Notes under the pieces: generated by a model | The model's database searches: none | The model's input: the letters and a program-made list of their open reading frames with translations, nothing else | Told to the model about the DNA's origin: nothing | Shown: piece after piece, positions 1 to 9,430 of the stretch | How positions within the stretch are numbered: position 1 is the first letter of the stretch | How the letters are laid out: each line of letters begins with the position of its first letter | Program-made: the position numbers and the translations under genes | From: Legionella_C sp048541585 | GTDB taxonomy: Bacteria; Pseudomonadota; Gammaproteobacteria; Legionellales; Legionellaceae | Reading direction: 5' to 3' | DNA length: 64,000 bases | Assembly: GCF_048541585.1 (NCBI RefSeq) | Contig: NZ_CP183303.1 | Span: forward strand, 1,364,001 to 1,428,000

Positions 1-137
1 ATAAATTCCAATCAATTTTTTTATCTAAAATTTATTCTTAAAAAAATAGAAATTGTATAAATTTTAAACTAAAATACCTTTTATTGAACGATAATATCTA
101 ATCCTTTAGCATAATCCCGTTTTTAAAAGAGGTTTCA

Positions 138-1112
138 ATGGGCATCCAGGTTATAACATCAGGAAGTTATCTTCCTAAAAAAATAGTTAATAACAAAGAT
201 TTTGAGCAAACCTTGGATACAACTAATGAGTGGATTGAGCGAATGACAGGGATTAAAGATAGGCACTTTTTAGGAGAAGAAGAAGATTATCTACAGTGTT
301 GCTTTAAAGCTGCCTCTATAGCGATTCAACGTGCTGACATTAATCCTCAAAAAATTGATTTAATCATTATAGGCACTACTACACCCTATCAGTTAATGCC
401 TAGTACCGCGGTAATGCTTCAGCAGCTTTTAGGTATTGAAAACTGTATTGCCTTTGATATGCAAGCGGCTTGTAGTGGCTTTGTTTATGCGCTAGCAAAT
501 GCCTATTACCTGCTGAAGTCCAATCCCAGTTTTCGTTATGCTTTAGTAATGGGCTGTGATGCTTTTACTCGCCTAACTGATCCAGCGGATAGATCAACAA
601 GAGTGCTATTTGGCGATGGTTTTGGTGCTTTTTTGCTAGAAAACCTTAATTCTGAAAAGAAAGGTATTTTTTATTGCGATATTGGTGCGGATGGTTTAGG
701 AAAAAGTGCTCTTGAAATTCCTTGGGGAATTACAAAGGGTAATAGTTTAATCACTAAATTTTCTCCTTACTTAGTGATGAATGGTAAAGAAGTCTTTAAG
801 AATGCTGTTAATCGTTTTACGGAATGTATAGAAAATGCGCTGCAAAAGGCGCAACTAACCATTACAGATATTCATCATATTATTCCTCATCAAGCGAATA
901 CTCGAATTATTAATGCAGTAGCTGCTGCCATAGAGGCTCCTTTAAATAAAATTCAGGTAACGCTTGATAAACATGGGAATACTTCGGCAGCCTCCATTCC
1001 CCTAGCTTTTGATGATTTATTTAATCAAGGCTCTATCAAAGAAGGAGAGATAGTTTTATTAGTATCCTTTGGTGCTGGCTATACCTGGGGAACTATTATT
1101 TTTGAATTTTAA
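138..1112 (+). CDS. fabH: 3-oxoacyl-ACP synthase III (KAS III, FabH-like)
   Basis: This is a thiolase-fold condensing enzyme of 324 residues, close to the usual FabH length of about 317. The full KAS III triad is visible: Cys112 in AACSGF, His251 in IIPHQAN and Asn281 in HGNTSAAS. FabH starts fatty-acid synthesis by condensing acetyl-CoA with malonyl-ACP in the cytosol. An AGAGG ribosome binding site precedes the ATG. The gene is not beside fabD, fabG or acpP, so it may be a second KAS III with a different acyl-CoA preference rather than the housekeeping copy. The family call is certain; the substrate is inferred. Confidence 0.88.
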   Translation: MGIQVITSGSYLPKKIVNNKDFEQTLDTTNEWIERMTGIKDRHFLGEEEDYLQCCFKAASIAIQRADINPQKIDLIIIGTTTPYQLMPSTAVMLQQLLGIENCIAFDMQAACSGFVYALANAYYLLKSNPSFRYALVMGCDAFTRLTDPADRSTRVLFGDGFGAFLLENLNSEKKGIFYCDIGADGLGKSALEIPWGITKGNSLITKFSPYLVMNGKEVFKNAVNRFTECIENALQKAQLTITDIHHIIPHQANTRIINAVAAAIEAPLNKIQVTLDKHGNTSAASIPLAFDDLFNQGSIKEGEIVLLVSFGAGYTWGTIIFEF

Positions 1113-1151
1113 CTAAGAATTATAACTTTATTAATTAAAGTTGGAGTTAGT

Positions 1152-1928
1152 GTGAAAAAATTAGAGTTATTAGTAGTGGAAGATAATCAAAGAAATGGTA
1201 TGAGAGTTTGTTTAAAGCCTAGGTTACCTGAGGTTCTTACCCCCACTTTGATTAATCAAATTTGCGATTTACAAAAAATGCTAATCGACCGATATTTATC
1301 CTCACCCTGGGACGGATATTATTATGTAATTTGGTATTATCATAAAAACCATGGGCAAAGTGGACGAGGACTCGATTTCAACTTTATTTGGGACGCACTC
1401 AGACAGCATAGAGACCATGATTTTGAAAGCTATATAAGTAATATTTTTAATTTACTTTTTTTAAATTGTGTGGGATTAGGCTTACCTCTTATAAATTGCT
1501 CTATTACCGATCGATCAATTACGGGAATATCTCAAGAGTTTTTTATTCTAAATCAAGTCAATTTTATGAAAACTAACTCAAGCAAGTATCTAACTCAAGT
1601 TAATTTAAGTGATATAGCAAAAAATTTGGTTTTTCCAAAACATATATACGAAAATAATTTATTTTACACTTTTAATACCTATGATTTTAACTCAATGCGC
1701 AAGCTGATAGCTAGATTTACAATTGATACTCCTGAGAAAGATAAGTTAGAACGCATGCGCTTAATTTTTGATAAGGTAAAAAATGATACTATTAAAGAAA
1801 TTTATAATATTGCTGTTAACAAAACCAAATTACTTGCCCGCTTAGCATCCATGCAAAATTGTCATACTAGAGTAACGCCTATTTCCCCTCGAAAAAAAGC
1901 ACAAAATGCTCAGTTTTCAACTCGATAA
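1152..1928 (+). CDS. hypothetical protein, 258 aa
   Basis: I do not recognise the family. The protein looks soluble and mixed alpha/beta, with no signal peptide and no clear membrane segment apart from a short hydrophobic stretch near residues 100-116. The C-terminus is basic (SPRKKAQ). The GTG start is supported by a TTGGAG ribosome binding site with 5-nt spacing; the next in-frame ATG has none. It lies 39 bp after the KAS III gene on the same strand and may be cotranscribed with it. No function can be assigned. Confidence 0.6.
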   Translation: MKKLELLVVEDNQRNGMRVCLKPRLPEVLTPTLINQICDLQKMLIDRYLSSPWDGYYYVIWYYHKNHGQSGRGLDFNFIWDALRQHRDHDFESYISNIFNLLFLNCVGLGLPLINCSITDRSITGISQEFFILNQVNFMKTNSSKYLTQVNLSDIAKNLVFPKHIYENNLFYTFNTYDFNSMRKLIARFTIDTPEKDKLERMRLIFDKVKNDTIKEIYNIAVNKTKLLARLASMQNCHTRVTPISPRKKAQNAQFSTR

Positions 1929-1979
1929 TTACTAGGTAAGAATATATCTACTTTTTAGGTTAAATCATAAGCCGTTTAT

Positions 1980-2402
1980 TTAACGAGCAATAACAGAAGC
2001 AGTCATACGAGAAACACAACTTCTTTTACCTTCTTCATTATAAATATCTATTTGCCATACCTGTGTTGTGCGGCCTATATGTATAGGGCGAGTGGTTCCC
2101 GTAACTAAACCTTTGCTTATAGCACGTAGGTGATTTGCGTTAATTTCTAAACCTACACAATAAAATTTACTTAAATCTATGACCGAATTTGCTGCAACGC
2201 TAGCTAAGGTTTCAGCCAAAACAACATTGGCACCGCCATGAATAATCCCTATAGGCTGTTTTGTGCGTTCATTAGCAGGCATGGTAGCAGTAAGGAAATC
2301 ATCACCTATTTCAGTGAATTGAATGCCTAGAAAGTCTGCAAGCGTATTTTGGTTACGTTGCTGAATATATTCAATAGTTATAGGTTTAAACCAAATGGCC
2401 AT
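1980..2402 (-). CDS. PaaI/YdiI-type hotdog-fold thioesterase
   Basis: This single hotdog-domain acyl-CoA thioesterase of about 140 residues resembles E. coli YdiI (MenI) and EntH along its length. Shared motifs include IGDDFLTATMP, RTKQPIGIIHGGANVVLAE, VGLEINANH and the HIGRTTQVWQI block. His55-Gly56 and Glu64 (numbered from the ATG) sit at the family's active-site positions. I chose the ATG at 2402 rather than the GTG at 2414 because it matches the family N-terminus and the GTGAG lies where a ribosome binding site should be. YdiI acts on 1,4-dihydroxy-2-naphthoyl-CoA in menaquinone synthesis; no men gene is nearby, so the substrate here is open. Confidence 0.85.
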   Translation of the reverse strand: MAIWFKPITIEYIQQRNQNTLADFLGIQFTEIGDDFLTATMPANERTKQPIGIIHGGANVVLAETLASVAANSVIDLSKFYCVGLEINANHLRAISKGLVTGTTRPIHIGRTTQVWQIDIYNEEGKRSCVSRMTASVIAR

Positions 2403-2597
2403 GATGATTCTCACTAGATTAGTAAATTTTTAAGTAATTAATATTCGACAATCAGGTTAATTTACAATTAAGAAAAAACATAATAATTAATTCAATTATT
2501 ATTAGCAATATGGGCTTAGCTAGTACAAAAAGGGAGTCTATACGAACGAAAGCATTAATGATATCTTTGCCATATGGTAACAATAGCTATTTTCTAA

Positions 2598-3452
2598 GTG
2601 GAATCAATTCAATTATTAAATAAAATAAATAATCATTCTTCTGCAGACATTCTTACTGATGGCCGCCTGCGTCAAGCTCAATTGAGAATGTTAGAAATGC
2701 TAAGTGTTATTGATTCTATTTGTATCAAATATCAATTAGATTACTGGCTTGATGCAGGCACATTACTTGGGGCTATCAGACATCAAGGTTTTATTCCTTG
2801 GGATGATGATATGGATATTGCCATGCCTCGAGAAAGTTACGAAAAATTTTTGCAAATTGCGCCAACTGAATTTCCTGAAGATATGCATTTGCAGCGCGCA
2901 GGAATTGAGCCTGGTTATTATAATTTAGGCACCCCATTAAAAATTCGTGACCGTCGTAGTTATTATTTAGAAAGACATGAACAGGGAAATGAACCTTACG
3001 TGCAAGGAATATTTATTGATATTTTTGTATATGACAAAATGATAGTAACACCTTGGAAGCGGCGTTTTTATAAACGAATATCACGTAAACTCTTACGTAT
3101 GCTTGGCACTAAACATTCACCTCTTCCAATGGGACGCAGCCACAACTTATATCGCGCTTTGGGCTATATTTTTCCTAAAATTGTACTTAACAAAGGCTTA
3201 GATTATTTAGTGTATACTTCTAAAAAGCTAAATAGCCCATACTTAGGAAGGGGTTACCATTGTAAAAAAGTAACACTTATAGAGTTTGCCGAAGTTTATC
3301 CTCTTAAACGCAGTCTTTTTGAAAATAAATATTTTAATATTCCGCAGAATGCTGAATCAATTCTTCAGAAAGAGTATGGCGATTACCAAATTCTACCTCC
3401 AGAGTCAGAGCGTATTTTACGTCATTGTAGATACTTAGTTATTAATAGTTAG
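2598..3452 (+). CDS. LicD family phosphotransferase
   Basis: The LicD/fukutin-like nucleotidyltransferase fold is recognisable from residues 50-78: WLDAGTLLGAIRHQGFIPW followed by DDDMDIAMPR, with Asp69-71 and Asp73 as the likely metal ligands. LicD proteins transfer phosphocholine or other phospho-groups onto surface glycans; eukaryotic relatives transfer ribitol phosphate. At 284 residues the protein is close to the typical length. It has no signal peptide. The start is a GTG without a convincing ribosome binding site, so the exact N-terminus is uncertain. There are no glycan genes alongside, so the acceptor is unknown. Confidence 0.8.
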   Translation: MESIQLLNKINNHSSADILTDGRLRQAQLRMLEMLSVIDSICIKYQLDYWLDAGTLLGAIRHQGFIPWDDDMDIAMPRESYEKFLQIAPTEFPEDMHLQRAGIEPGYYNLGTPLKIRDRRSYYLERHEQGNEPYVQGIFIDIFVYDKMIVTPWKRRFYKRISRKLLRMLGTKHSPLPMGRSHNLYRALGYIFPKIVLNKGLDYLVYTSKKLNSPYLGRGYHCKKVTLIEFAEVYPLKRSLFENKYFNIPQNAESILQKEYGDYQILPPESERILRHCRYLVINS

Positions 3453-3587
3453 TTAATGTATCTTTAACAAGTATTTTATAAGATTTCGTAAAGATGGATG
3501 ATGTATAAAAATATTCTGCTAATAGGTCTTTAAAATTTATAAAAATCATTTAGAAAAAAGAAAAATTACCTTGGAAATTAAACTAAA

Positions 3588-3896
3588 TTATTGTAAATCC
3601 CAAACAGATCTATCGATACGCGAAAACTTGCAATTACTAGGATTATAAGAATGACGAATATTAAAAAATTGGTTTTCATTAATTGTTAAATCTTTAATTA
3701 AACGTAATTTAAAATTACGCCATTGAGGTAAAGGGCCATTTACACTTTGTCCTTGATACTGAAAAGCATGTAACTGCTTTTTGCCTTTCAAAATACCAAA
3801 ATGATGAGGCTCTACTAAACGCGGTAAATTATTATAAGTAAAGTAAATAGGATGTCGCTTCTGTATGGCTTTTGCGAGCCGAGTTTCAATTGACAT
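3588..3896 (-). CDS. small WYL-like domain protein, 102 aa
   Basis: This short protein opens with AKAIQKRHPIYFTYN and continues with RLVEPHHFGILKG. That resembles the start of a WYL ligand-sensing domain (IxFxY followed by R-x-VEP-xxFG), but there is no helix-turn-helix partner. The rest is basic and uncharacterised. WYL domains usually bind ligands or nucleic acid in regulators and defence systems; a stand-alone copy cannot be assigned a job. The gene is flanked by A+T-rich non-coding DNA. The domain call is a pattern match by eye. Confidence 0.5.
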   Translation of the reverse strand: MSIETRLAKAIQKRHPIYFTYNNLPRLVEPHHFGILKGKKQLHAFQYQGQSVNGPLPQWRNFKLRLIKDLTINENQFFNIRHSYNPSNCKFSRIDRSVWDLQ

Positions 3897-4163
3897 AATC
3901 AGTTCCTAAAATATTTTTAAATTAAGTTCTTTTCTCAACCGCCATAGATAAATAATTTCTATAAAAAAGCTTCTAAATACTTATACGACTCTTTCTCTAT
4001 AAGTCTTGTCTCATTTTTGACAGTTGCAACAGAAATCTATTAAATTAATTTATTCATTTCAAAGAAAATAAATACTCTATTAATTTTAGCCTAAAAAGCT
4101 AATAATTTAAGTAATTTAGGTAAAAAAATTGATTATTTTTTATATTAAAAAGCAAACCATTAT
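3897..4163. other. A+T-rich intergenic spacer
   Basis: About 270 bp of strongly A+T-rich sequence between two minus-strand genes. I see no ORF with a ribosome binding site, no RNA gene and no clear terminator. It probably holds the promoter of the small WYL-like gene. Confidence 0.4.
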
Positions 4164-4592
4164 TTACTGTGTATCGCCTACTTTTTTATAGTCTTTTTCG
4201 CCGAAAATAGCCGCTGGATGGGTATAATATTTAAATTCTAATAAATTATTACTTGGATCTTTTAAAAAAAAGGTTTGATGCTCGATTTTAGTATTTAAAA
4301 AACGAGTTTTTAGCGGGATTTCAAAGGGAGTTTTTTTGGCGATTAAGTGTTTATAAAAGTTATCAAATTCACTTTTTTCAAGGAAGATTAAGCCAAAATG
4401 TCGTGGGTAGATACCCTGTTGTAAAGGCAGGGGTTCATCAATTAAATGGGCTACAAGTTGATGGCTGGCAAACTCAAAAATTAATGCATGTTCTGATTCG
4501 CGGCCAATAGAAAAACCTAATTGTTCATGATAGAAAAACTTAGCTAAGCTAAAATCATGACTAGGGAAAGCAAGGTGAAATAATGTTTTCAT
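4164..4592 (-). CDS. VOC superfamily (glyoxalase-like) protein
   Basis: A 142-residue protein built as two beta-alpha-beta-beta-beta modules of the vicinal oxygen chelate fold. The three probable metal ligands are His6 (FHLAFP), His65 (PRHFGLIF) and Glu119 (NLLEFKYY), the layout seen in glyoxalase/dioxygenase-type VOC enzymes. The segment FLKDPSNNLLEFKYY is a classic C-terminal VOC signature. Members include lactoylglutathione lyases, antibiotic-resistance proteins and dioxygenases; the motifs do not distinguish these, so no reaction is assigned. It appears monocistronic. Confidence 0.82.
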   Translation of the reverse strand: MKTLFHLAFPSHDFSLAKFFYHEQLGFSIGRESEHALIFEFASHQLVAHLIDEPLPLQQGIYPRHFGLIFLEKSEFDNFYKHLIAKKTPFEIPLKTRFLNTKIEHQTFFLKDPSNNLLEFKYYTHPAAIFGEKDYKKVGDTQ

Positions 4593-4744
4593 AAAATAAT
4601 TAGTGTTATTATCATCATAATAGATATATTAGCCTACACTAATAGAAATACTTTAGTTTTTTTAATAAAGGGATTTTTGTGTTCTCTACAAGAGAATATT
4701 TTGTTTAAAAAACACGCTTAGAATGCTATTTGTAAGGAGTAAAG

Positions 4745-4948
4745 ATGATTGCGAATTTACTTAGAAATTATATGAAATTGAAGTTTATTCAAATGGTATT
4801 AAAATTATTAGCAGGTAGGAAGGGCGCTTTACTAAAAGGGGGCTTTCCTATTGCTTTAGCTACATTTTTATTAGAAGAGCTTTTTAATCGAGCTTGGAAG
4901 GATAAATCATTTAAAAATAAAATTAATACTAAAAAATCGAAGAAATAG
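4745..4948 (+). CDS. small basic hypothetical protein, 67 aa
   Basis: The gene has a strong AAGGAG ribosome binding site ahead of its ATG. The product has a moderately hydrophobic middle (GGFPIALATFLLEELF) and a Lys-rich tail (KNKINTKKSKK), which fits a small membrane-associated protein. I do not recognise a family. It sits just upstream of, and is transcribed towards, tRNA-Lys on the other strand. Confidence 0.5.
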   Translation: MIANLLRNYMKLKFIQMVLKLLAGRKGALLKGGFPIALATFLLEELFNRAWKDKSFKNKINTKKSKK

Positions 4949-4987
4949 CTAAATTAAGATAATTTAAAAAATGCTGGATTTGACTTA

Positions 4988-5060
4988 TGGGCCGTATAGG
5001 GTTCGAACCTATGACACAGAGGTTAAGAGCCTCCTGCTCTACCAGCTGAGCTAACGGCCC
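4988..5060 (-). tRNA. tRNA-Lys (anticodon CUU)
   Basis: Read on the minus strand, a full cloverleaf forms. The acceptor stem is GGGCCGT paired with ACGGCCC, the D-arm is GCTC...GAGC, the anticodon stem GGAGG/CCTCT encloses the loop CTCTTAA, and the T-arm carries GGTTCGAACCC. Loop positions 34-36 read CTT, which decodes AAG lysine codons. The discriminator base is A and CCA is not encoded. Confidence 0.93.
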
Positions 5061-5115
5061 ATAAATAAGAATACTTGGTTTAGTTAAAATTGCAAGTAAT
5101 TAATTACAAATAGAT

Positions 5116-5946
5116 TTATATTTCCCAATCTTTATCAAGGACTTTGTTACGGCTCCTATTTACTTTATCTGGATCGGCTACAACAATAATATGATCTCTA
5201 AATGTTTTTAAGGCTTGCTCAAGACTAACAAAGGTAAATCCGTGTTCTTGATAGAGTTTAATAATATCAGGCAAGGTATAGGCATTAATTAAATTAGCAT
5301 GAATTAATAGAATTTGAGCTTTATTCGGATTATGTGCTCGACAATTTTTTGCTACAGCCTTTAAAGTTTGTTGCCAAATAAAATCTAAATATTTGGACTT
5401 TAAATTCTCTGTTAAATAGGCTTGACGTTCTTCTTTGGGTTTAGAAACTAATTGCTTATTAAATAAGAAATCTTGGCTATCTATAGTAATAGGCGCGACC
5501 TTATAGTGCTGTGTTTTTAAATAAGCTATTACTTTATCTAGTTTTTCTCCTTTACTAGACGCCATATAAGGAAAGCGAAAATATTTAGGTTTAGTCAAAA
5601 CGGGCTGTAACAATTGATCGGCTAACTCTATTTCTTCAATAAAAGCTTCTATATTTAACTTATTTAAATCAGCATGAGATACAGTATGATTACCCAAGCT
5701 AAAGCCTGCATCATGAAATTTTTTCAGCGTTACCCAGTTATTATGTTCTATTTCTCCTGCAATAATAAAACCGGTAGCAGGAATGCCATTATCTTTAAGA
5801 GCTGCAATAATCATATTTAAATGAAAATTTTTTTTATGACCTACAAAAGGTAAGTCGTCAATTGTCAACGCAATTTTATGGCCTTTAGCATGACAGTTAA
5901 ATAAGCTTAATAAAATTAATGTAAACAAAAAGAGTTTTCTTAACAA
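5116..5946 (-). CDS. secreted polysaccharide deacetylase family protein
   Basis: A carbohydrate esterase family 4 (NodB-homology) protein of 276 residues. The conserved motifs are TIDDLP (Asp30, Asp31; motif 1), GNHTVSH (His87, His91; motif 2, the zinc-binding His-His pair), RFPY (124-127; motif 3) and LLIHAN near the C-terminus (motif 5). An N-terminal hydrophobic segment (residues 5-17) followed by CHAKG indicates export; the cysteine is not in a good lipobox. Family members remove acetyl groups from peptidoglycan, chitin or other polysaccharides in the envelope. The start is a TTG; an upstream ATG is closed by a stop. The substrate cannot be told. Confidence 0.83.
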   Translation of the reverse strand: MLRKLFLFTLILLSLFNCHAKGHKIALTIDDLPFVGHKKNFHLNMIIAALKDNGIPATGFIIAGEIEHNNWVTLKKFHDAGFSLGNHTVSHADLNKLNIEAFIEEIELADQLLQPVLTKPKYFRFPYMASSKGEKLDKVIAYLKTQHYKVAPITIDSQDFLFNKQLVSKPKEERQAYLTENLKSKYLDFIWQQTLKAVAKNCRAHNPNKAQILLIHANLINAYTLPDIIKLYQEHGFTFVSLEQALKTFRDHIIVVADPDKVNRSRNKVLDKDWEI

Positions 5947-6381
5947 TTTAAAGTCTCATTAAACAAATGCAAAAAGAGAAGCTGATAAATGCTTCATTCT
6001 AGCAAAAGTAGAGTTAAATAACGCTAATTTACAGTTTTTATAAAAAAAACTTTCTAAAATAAGAATTATTTTTGCTTATGCTGGTAATTTATTGTTTAAT
6101 AAAGCCAGAGAAAATACGGCATTATCACAATATTATAGCTACGTAGTTGTATTATTAATAACTCTACACAGGATAACAATCGAAAACTGGTTAAGCGGCT
6201 TTTTGCCAGGCTAATATCTTATGATTTACCCATGAAATAGAGCACTGTAAGATTGGATTGCTAAATAAAGCAAACTAGGTGCTATATGACGAAGGGTTAA
6301 AAGATATTTTTCATTCTTTTCTGTGCCAAGTATTTATAGGTTTAAAAATTTTAAGTGATTACCAGGAGTAGAGATAGGATT
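5947..6381. other. intergenic region, no gene seen
   Basis: Roughly 430 bp between divergent genes. It contains no ORF with a credible start, no RNA gene and no strong palindrome. It presumably carries the promoters of the deacetylase and the YARHG-protein genes, but I cannot pick out convincing -35/-10 pairs. Confidence 0.35.
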
Positions 6382-7422
6382 ATGGCTACAAGATTTATTA
6401 AAGAATTAGCATTGTTTTCTTTAGGAGCGATTGTTATAACCGCGCAAGCAAATGATACTGCTTTTGGTGGAACGGGTGCTTCTCCTTATCCAATTGAACA
6501 ACCCAATATTAAAATGGTTGCTGAAAAAATAGTAATAAGTGGCCAAAATCTCAATAAAACAAATTTAGGTGGCTCTTGGCACTATCAATGTAACTATCTA
6601 TTTAAAAATAATTTAAATCAACCTATAACGATTCAAATGGGTTTTCCCTTTCCTATTAACAATGAATTTAGTAATGTGGCAGTTCCTGCTGGCCAACAGT
6701 CTAGACAGGGGGCTGCTTTGGTTTATAACTTTACGGTTAGCGCTCGCAATAAGCCACTTGCCGTTAAGCGCCAAAAAATTACGCCTAATAAAGAAAAAGA
6801 TTTATTCTATAAAGATGCTTTTGTATGGCTATTAACTTTTTCTCCTAAGGAAGTTGTTAGCATTAATCACCAATATGATACTGGCGCCACCTTTGATGTG
6901 ATGGGTTATAATTGGGTATCTTACGTCTTAAAAACAGGTAAATTATGGCAAAGCGGTAAGATTGATAGTACAGAAATAGATATTATTCCAAATACTCCTA
7001 CCCGCCTATGTAGCGAACTCAGTAAAAATGCGCATTATACAGTGCCTAAGCCTAAAGGTATGAAAATTGTTGGTAGTGGTAAGAATAGACATTATATTTG
7101 GAAACTAAAAAATTTCTCCCCTAATGATGATCTTTCTTTATGTATACAAACAGGACGAAATTATATTCGTTATCAAGTGGTTTATGCCTTATTACGAGAA
7201 GATTTAACTCATTTACGTAAAATGACTAAAGCTCAATTAGGGCTAATAAGAAATACTATTTATGCTCAATATGGACGGCAATTTCAAGACAGTAAGTTAC
7301 AGCATTATTTTAACAAACAGTGGTGGTATGAAGCTAATCCTACCTATAGTGATAATTTACTTACAGTCGATGACCAGAGGCTTTTAAGCGCAATAAAGCA
7401 AATAGAAAATGAAAAAAAGTAA
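6382..7422 (+). CDS. exported protein with C-terminal YARHG domain
   Basis: From the ATG at 6382 the product is 346 residues with a clean signal peptide (FIKELALFSLGAIVITAQA, then ND). The earlier in-frame GTG at 6355 would add nine polar residues in front and spoil this, so I prefer the ATG. The first 260 residues are beta-rich with conserved-looking aromatic positions and a few cysteines; they recall the extracytoplasmic part of DUF4424-like proteins, but this is tentative. The last 60 residues form a YARHG domain (RNTIYAQYGRQFQDSKLQHY, then WWYEANPTYSDNLL), a small module of extracellular bacterial proteins. Role unknown; probably periplasmic. Confidence 0.72.
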   Translation: MATRFIKELALFSLGAIVITAQANDTAFGGTGASPYPIEQPNIKMVAEKIVISGQNLNKTNLGGSWHYQCNYLFKNNLNQPITIQMGFPFPINNEFSNVAVPAGQQSRQGAALVYNFTVSARNKPLAVKRQKITPNKEKDLFYKDAFVWLLTFSPKEVVSINHQYDTGATFDVMGYNWVSYVLKTGKLWQSGKIDSTEIDIIPNTPTRLCSELSKNAHYTVPKPKGMKIVGSGKNRHYIWKLKNFSPNDDLSLCIQTGRNYIRYQVVYALLREDLTHLRKMTKAQLGLIRNTIYAQYGRQFQDSKLQHYFNKQWWYEANPTYSDNLLTVDDQRLLSAIKQIENEKK

Positions 7423-7855
7423 GAAGTAATCATAAGATATAGATTTTCTTAACGTAATACATATTTATAAGTCTTTAATTTAAAATTTTAAATTACAGAT
7501 TTAAGACTGTCACTGTCATGTAGGTGGGATTCTATATAACACAGTGCCAGTCTAAAGATTGATTTCCGCCTGCGCGGAAATGACAGCATGTTTAAGCCGT
7601 GTTGTAGTAGTTTATATAAATAATTAAGTAAGTCGACTTAAAAACAGCTCTGTCATACCTGTGCAGACGGGTATCTATTTTTATATAGGCTCAGTGTAAT
7701 CATGAAGATGGATTTCCGCCTGCGCGCAAATCACAGAGTCCTTGAAGTCATCAGGTGATCTATTACTTATAAATAAGCGCTGTAAATACCTCTATACTTT
7801 ATTAAATTAGATCTTATTTCTTTAAAGTTAACGTTGCGTAAAAGGACAAGCTTAA
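7423..7855. repeat. intergenic spacer with degenerate REP-type palindromes
   Basis: Two copies of the palindrome that makes up the array at 33.1-33.7 kb occur here. One at 7563-7580 is perfect (TTTCCGC, loop CTGC, GCGGAAA) and is followed by tgacag. A degenerate one lies near 7711-7730 (atttccgcctgcgcgcaaat). Flanking words such as 'cagtgccag' and 'atgaagatgg' are shared with the array, so this is a worn copy of the same unit. The rest is A+T-rich and must include the pilS promoter. Confidence 0.7.
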
Positions 7856-9430
7856 ATGGCAGTGCAAAGAATGCAAAGCGTTGATTTAAAGCGATGGCAG
7901 CTTTTACAACTTTATAATTTTTTTCGCCTGCTTTGTATTATTATTTTTATAATAATTTTTCTTTATAAGCCAACCTTAGATAGGCAAGGCTGGTTATATT
8001 TTTTTATCCTTTTAAGCTATTTTTTATTGAGTTTAGCTGGCGTTATTTTTACCAAATTTAAATTTCCCTTCTTTGAAAAGCAAGTTCTTTTATTTGGTAG
8101 TTTAGACATTGTATTTGTAGCAGGATTAAGTAGTTTTACAAATGATTTTCGCTCAAGTTTTGCTATTTTATTAAATATAACAGTTGCTGCTTTAAGTGTG
8201 CTTGTTCCTGGCGCATTAGTACTGTTTTTTGCAGCACTTGCTAGTACTTTATTATTACTTATAAATATTATTGAATATAGCTACGATTTATCTTCTATTA
8301 CCAGTTTTTACAATAGTGGCCTACATGGTATTAGTATTTTTGCTACGGCCCTTGCTGTTTGGTATTTAGCTTACCGCGTACGGATTAGTGAAGGTATTGC
8401 TTATCATCGTAGCAATGAGCTCGCCAATATGCAGCGGATGAATAAATATATTATTGAGCGCTTACATTCTGGCGTTATTTATGTAGATTTAAATCGTAAT
8501 ATCTATTTTATAAATAGCGCAGCCAAGCAGTTTTTCAATATAGAGCCAGCCAAAAAAATTACCGAATTAAAGCAATTATCAGTTACATTAGATGATAAAT
8601 GTCAGCAGTTTTTACAAAAAAAATCTTTTGATAACAAGCCTTTACAAACTATCATGGAAGTACCGCATCTACGTATCCATTTTCTTGCATCTTCTTTTGT
8701 CTCAGAAATAGCTGTACTTATATTCTTAGATGATTTATCTATTATTGCTCAGCAAGCGCAACAGTTAAAGCTGTCTTCTTTAGGCCGATTCTCGGCAAGT
8801 ATTGCGCATGAATTAAGAAACCCCCTAGGTGCTATTTCTCACGCTATTCAGCTTATGGGCGAATTTAATCCCTTAAGTGCTGAAGATCTACGCTTAAAGC
8901 AGTTAATTATTAACAATTGTAATCGAATGAATGGGGTGATTAAAAATGTGTTGCAATTATCAAGGAGGGAGGCTGCAAATCCCCAAGTAATTAACTTTAT
9001 TGCTTTCATTAATCAATTTAAGCAAGATTTTTCTGTCTATAATCAATGTAATATGGTCATAGAGAAGCCAGAAATGAAAACAATAAGTTTTATGTTTGAC
9101 AAGAGCCAGTTAGAGCAGATTTTAGTAATTTTGTGTGAAAATGCTATACAACATAGTCACGCTAAGGGTGATACATTAATTAAAATAGCTATTAAACAAA
9201 CTGCTATAAAAACCGAAATTACTATCTGTGACAATGGCAAGGGTGTGCCAATTCATTTACAAGAAGCTATTTTTGAACCATTTTTTAGTACAAAAAGAAG
9301 TGGTTTTGGTATGGGTTTATTTATTGCGAAAGAACTTTGTGAAATTAATCAAGCAAGGTTAGTTTTAATGCCTTCTAAAATAGGTACTTGTTTTGCAATT
9401 ATTATTGAGCAAGCCATTGGAATATTATGA
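7856..9430 (+). CDS. pilS: sensor histidine kinase PilS
   Basis: A 524-residue membrane histidine kinase. About six hydrophobic helices span residues 22-175, followed by a PAS-like segment (about 195-295). The HisKA box is ASIAHELRNPLGA with phospho-acceptor His318. The ATPase domain has an N-box at Asn429, G1 DNGKG (459-463), F-box FEPFF and G2 GFGMGL (483-488). This architecture, with the pilR gene overlapping its stop codon by 4 nt, identifies PilS, which controls sigma-54-dependent pilin transcription. The ATG has an AAAGGA ribosome binding site. Pilus structural genes are not in the window. Confidence 0.9.
   Translation: MAVQRMQSVDLKRWQLLQLYNFFRLLCIIIFIIIFLYKPTLDRQGWLYFFILLSYFLLSLAGVIFTKFKFPFFEKQVLLFGSLDIVFVAGLSSFTNDFRSSFAILLNITVAALSVLVPGALVLFFAALASTLLLLINIIEYSYDLSSITSFYNSGLHGISIFATALAVWYLAYRVRISEGIAYHRSNELANMQRMNKYIIERLHSGVIYVDLNRNIYFINSAAKQFFNIEPAKKITELKQLSVTLDDKCQQFLQKKSFDNKPLQTIMEVPHLRIHFLASSFVSEIAVLIFLDDLSIIAQQAQQLKLSSLGRFSASIAHELRNPLGAISHAIQLMGEFNPLSAEDLRLKQLIINNCNRMNGVIKNVLQLSRREAANPQVINFIAFINQFKQDFSVYNQCNMVIEKPEMKTISFMFDKSQLEQILVILCENAIQHSHAKGDTLIKIAIKQTAIKTEITICDNGKGVPIHLQEAIFEPFFSTKRSGFGMGLFIAKELCEINQARLVLMPSKIGTCFAIIIEQAIGIL

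Noticed and set aside
5960..6350. Possible mobile-element remnant before the YARHG gene
   Set aside because: A word shared with 21.97 kb (gctttttgccagg) is only 13 nt, which is expected by chance in 64 kb; no arms or transposase fragments are seen.
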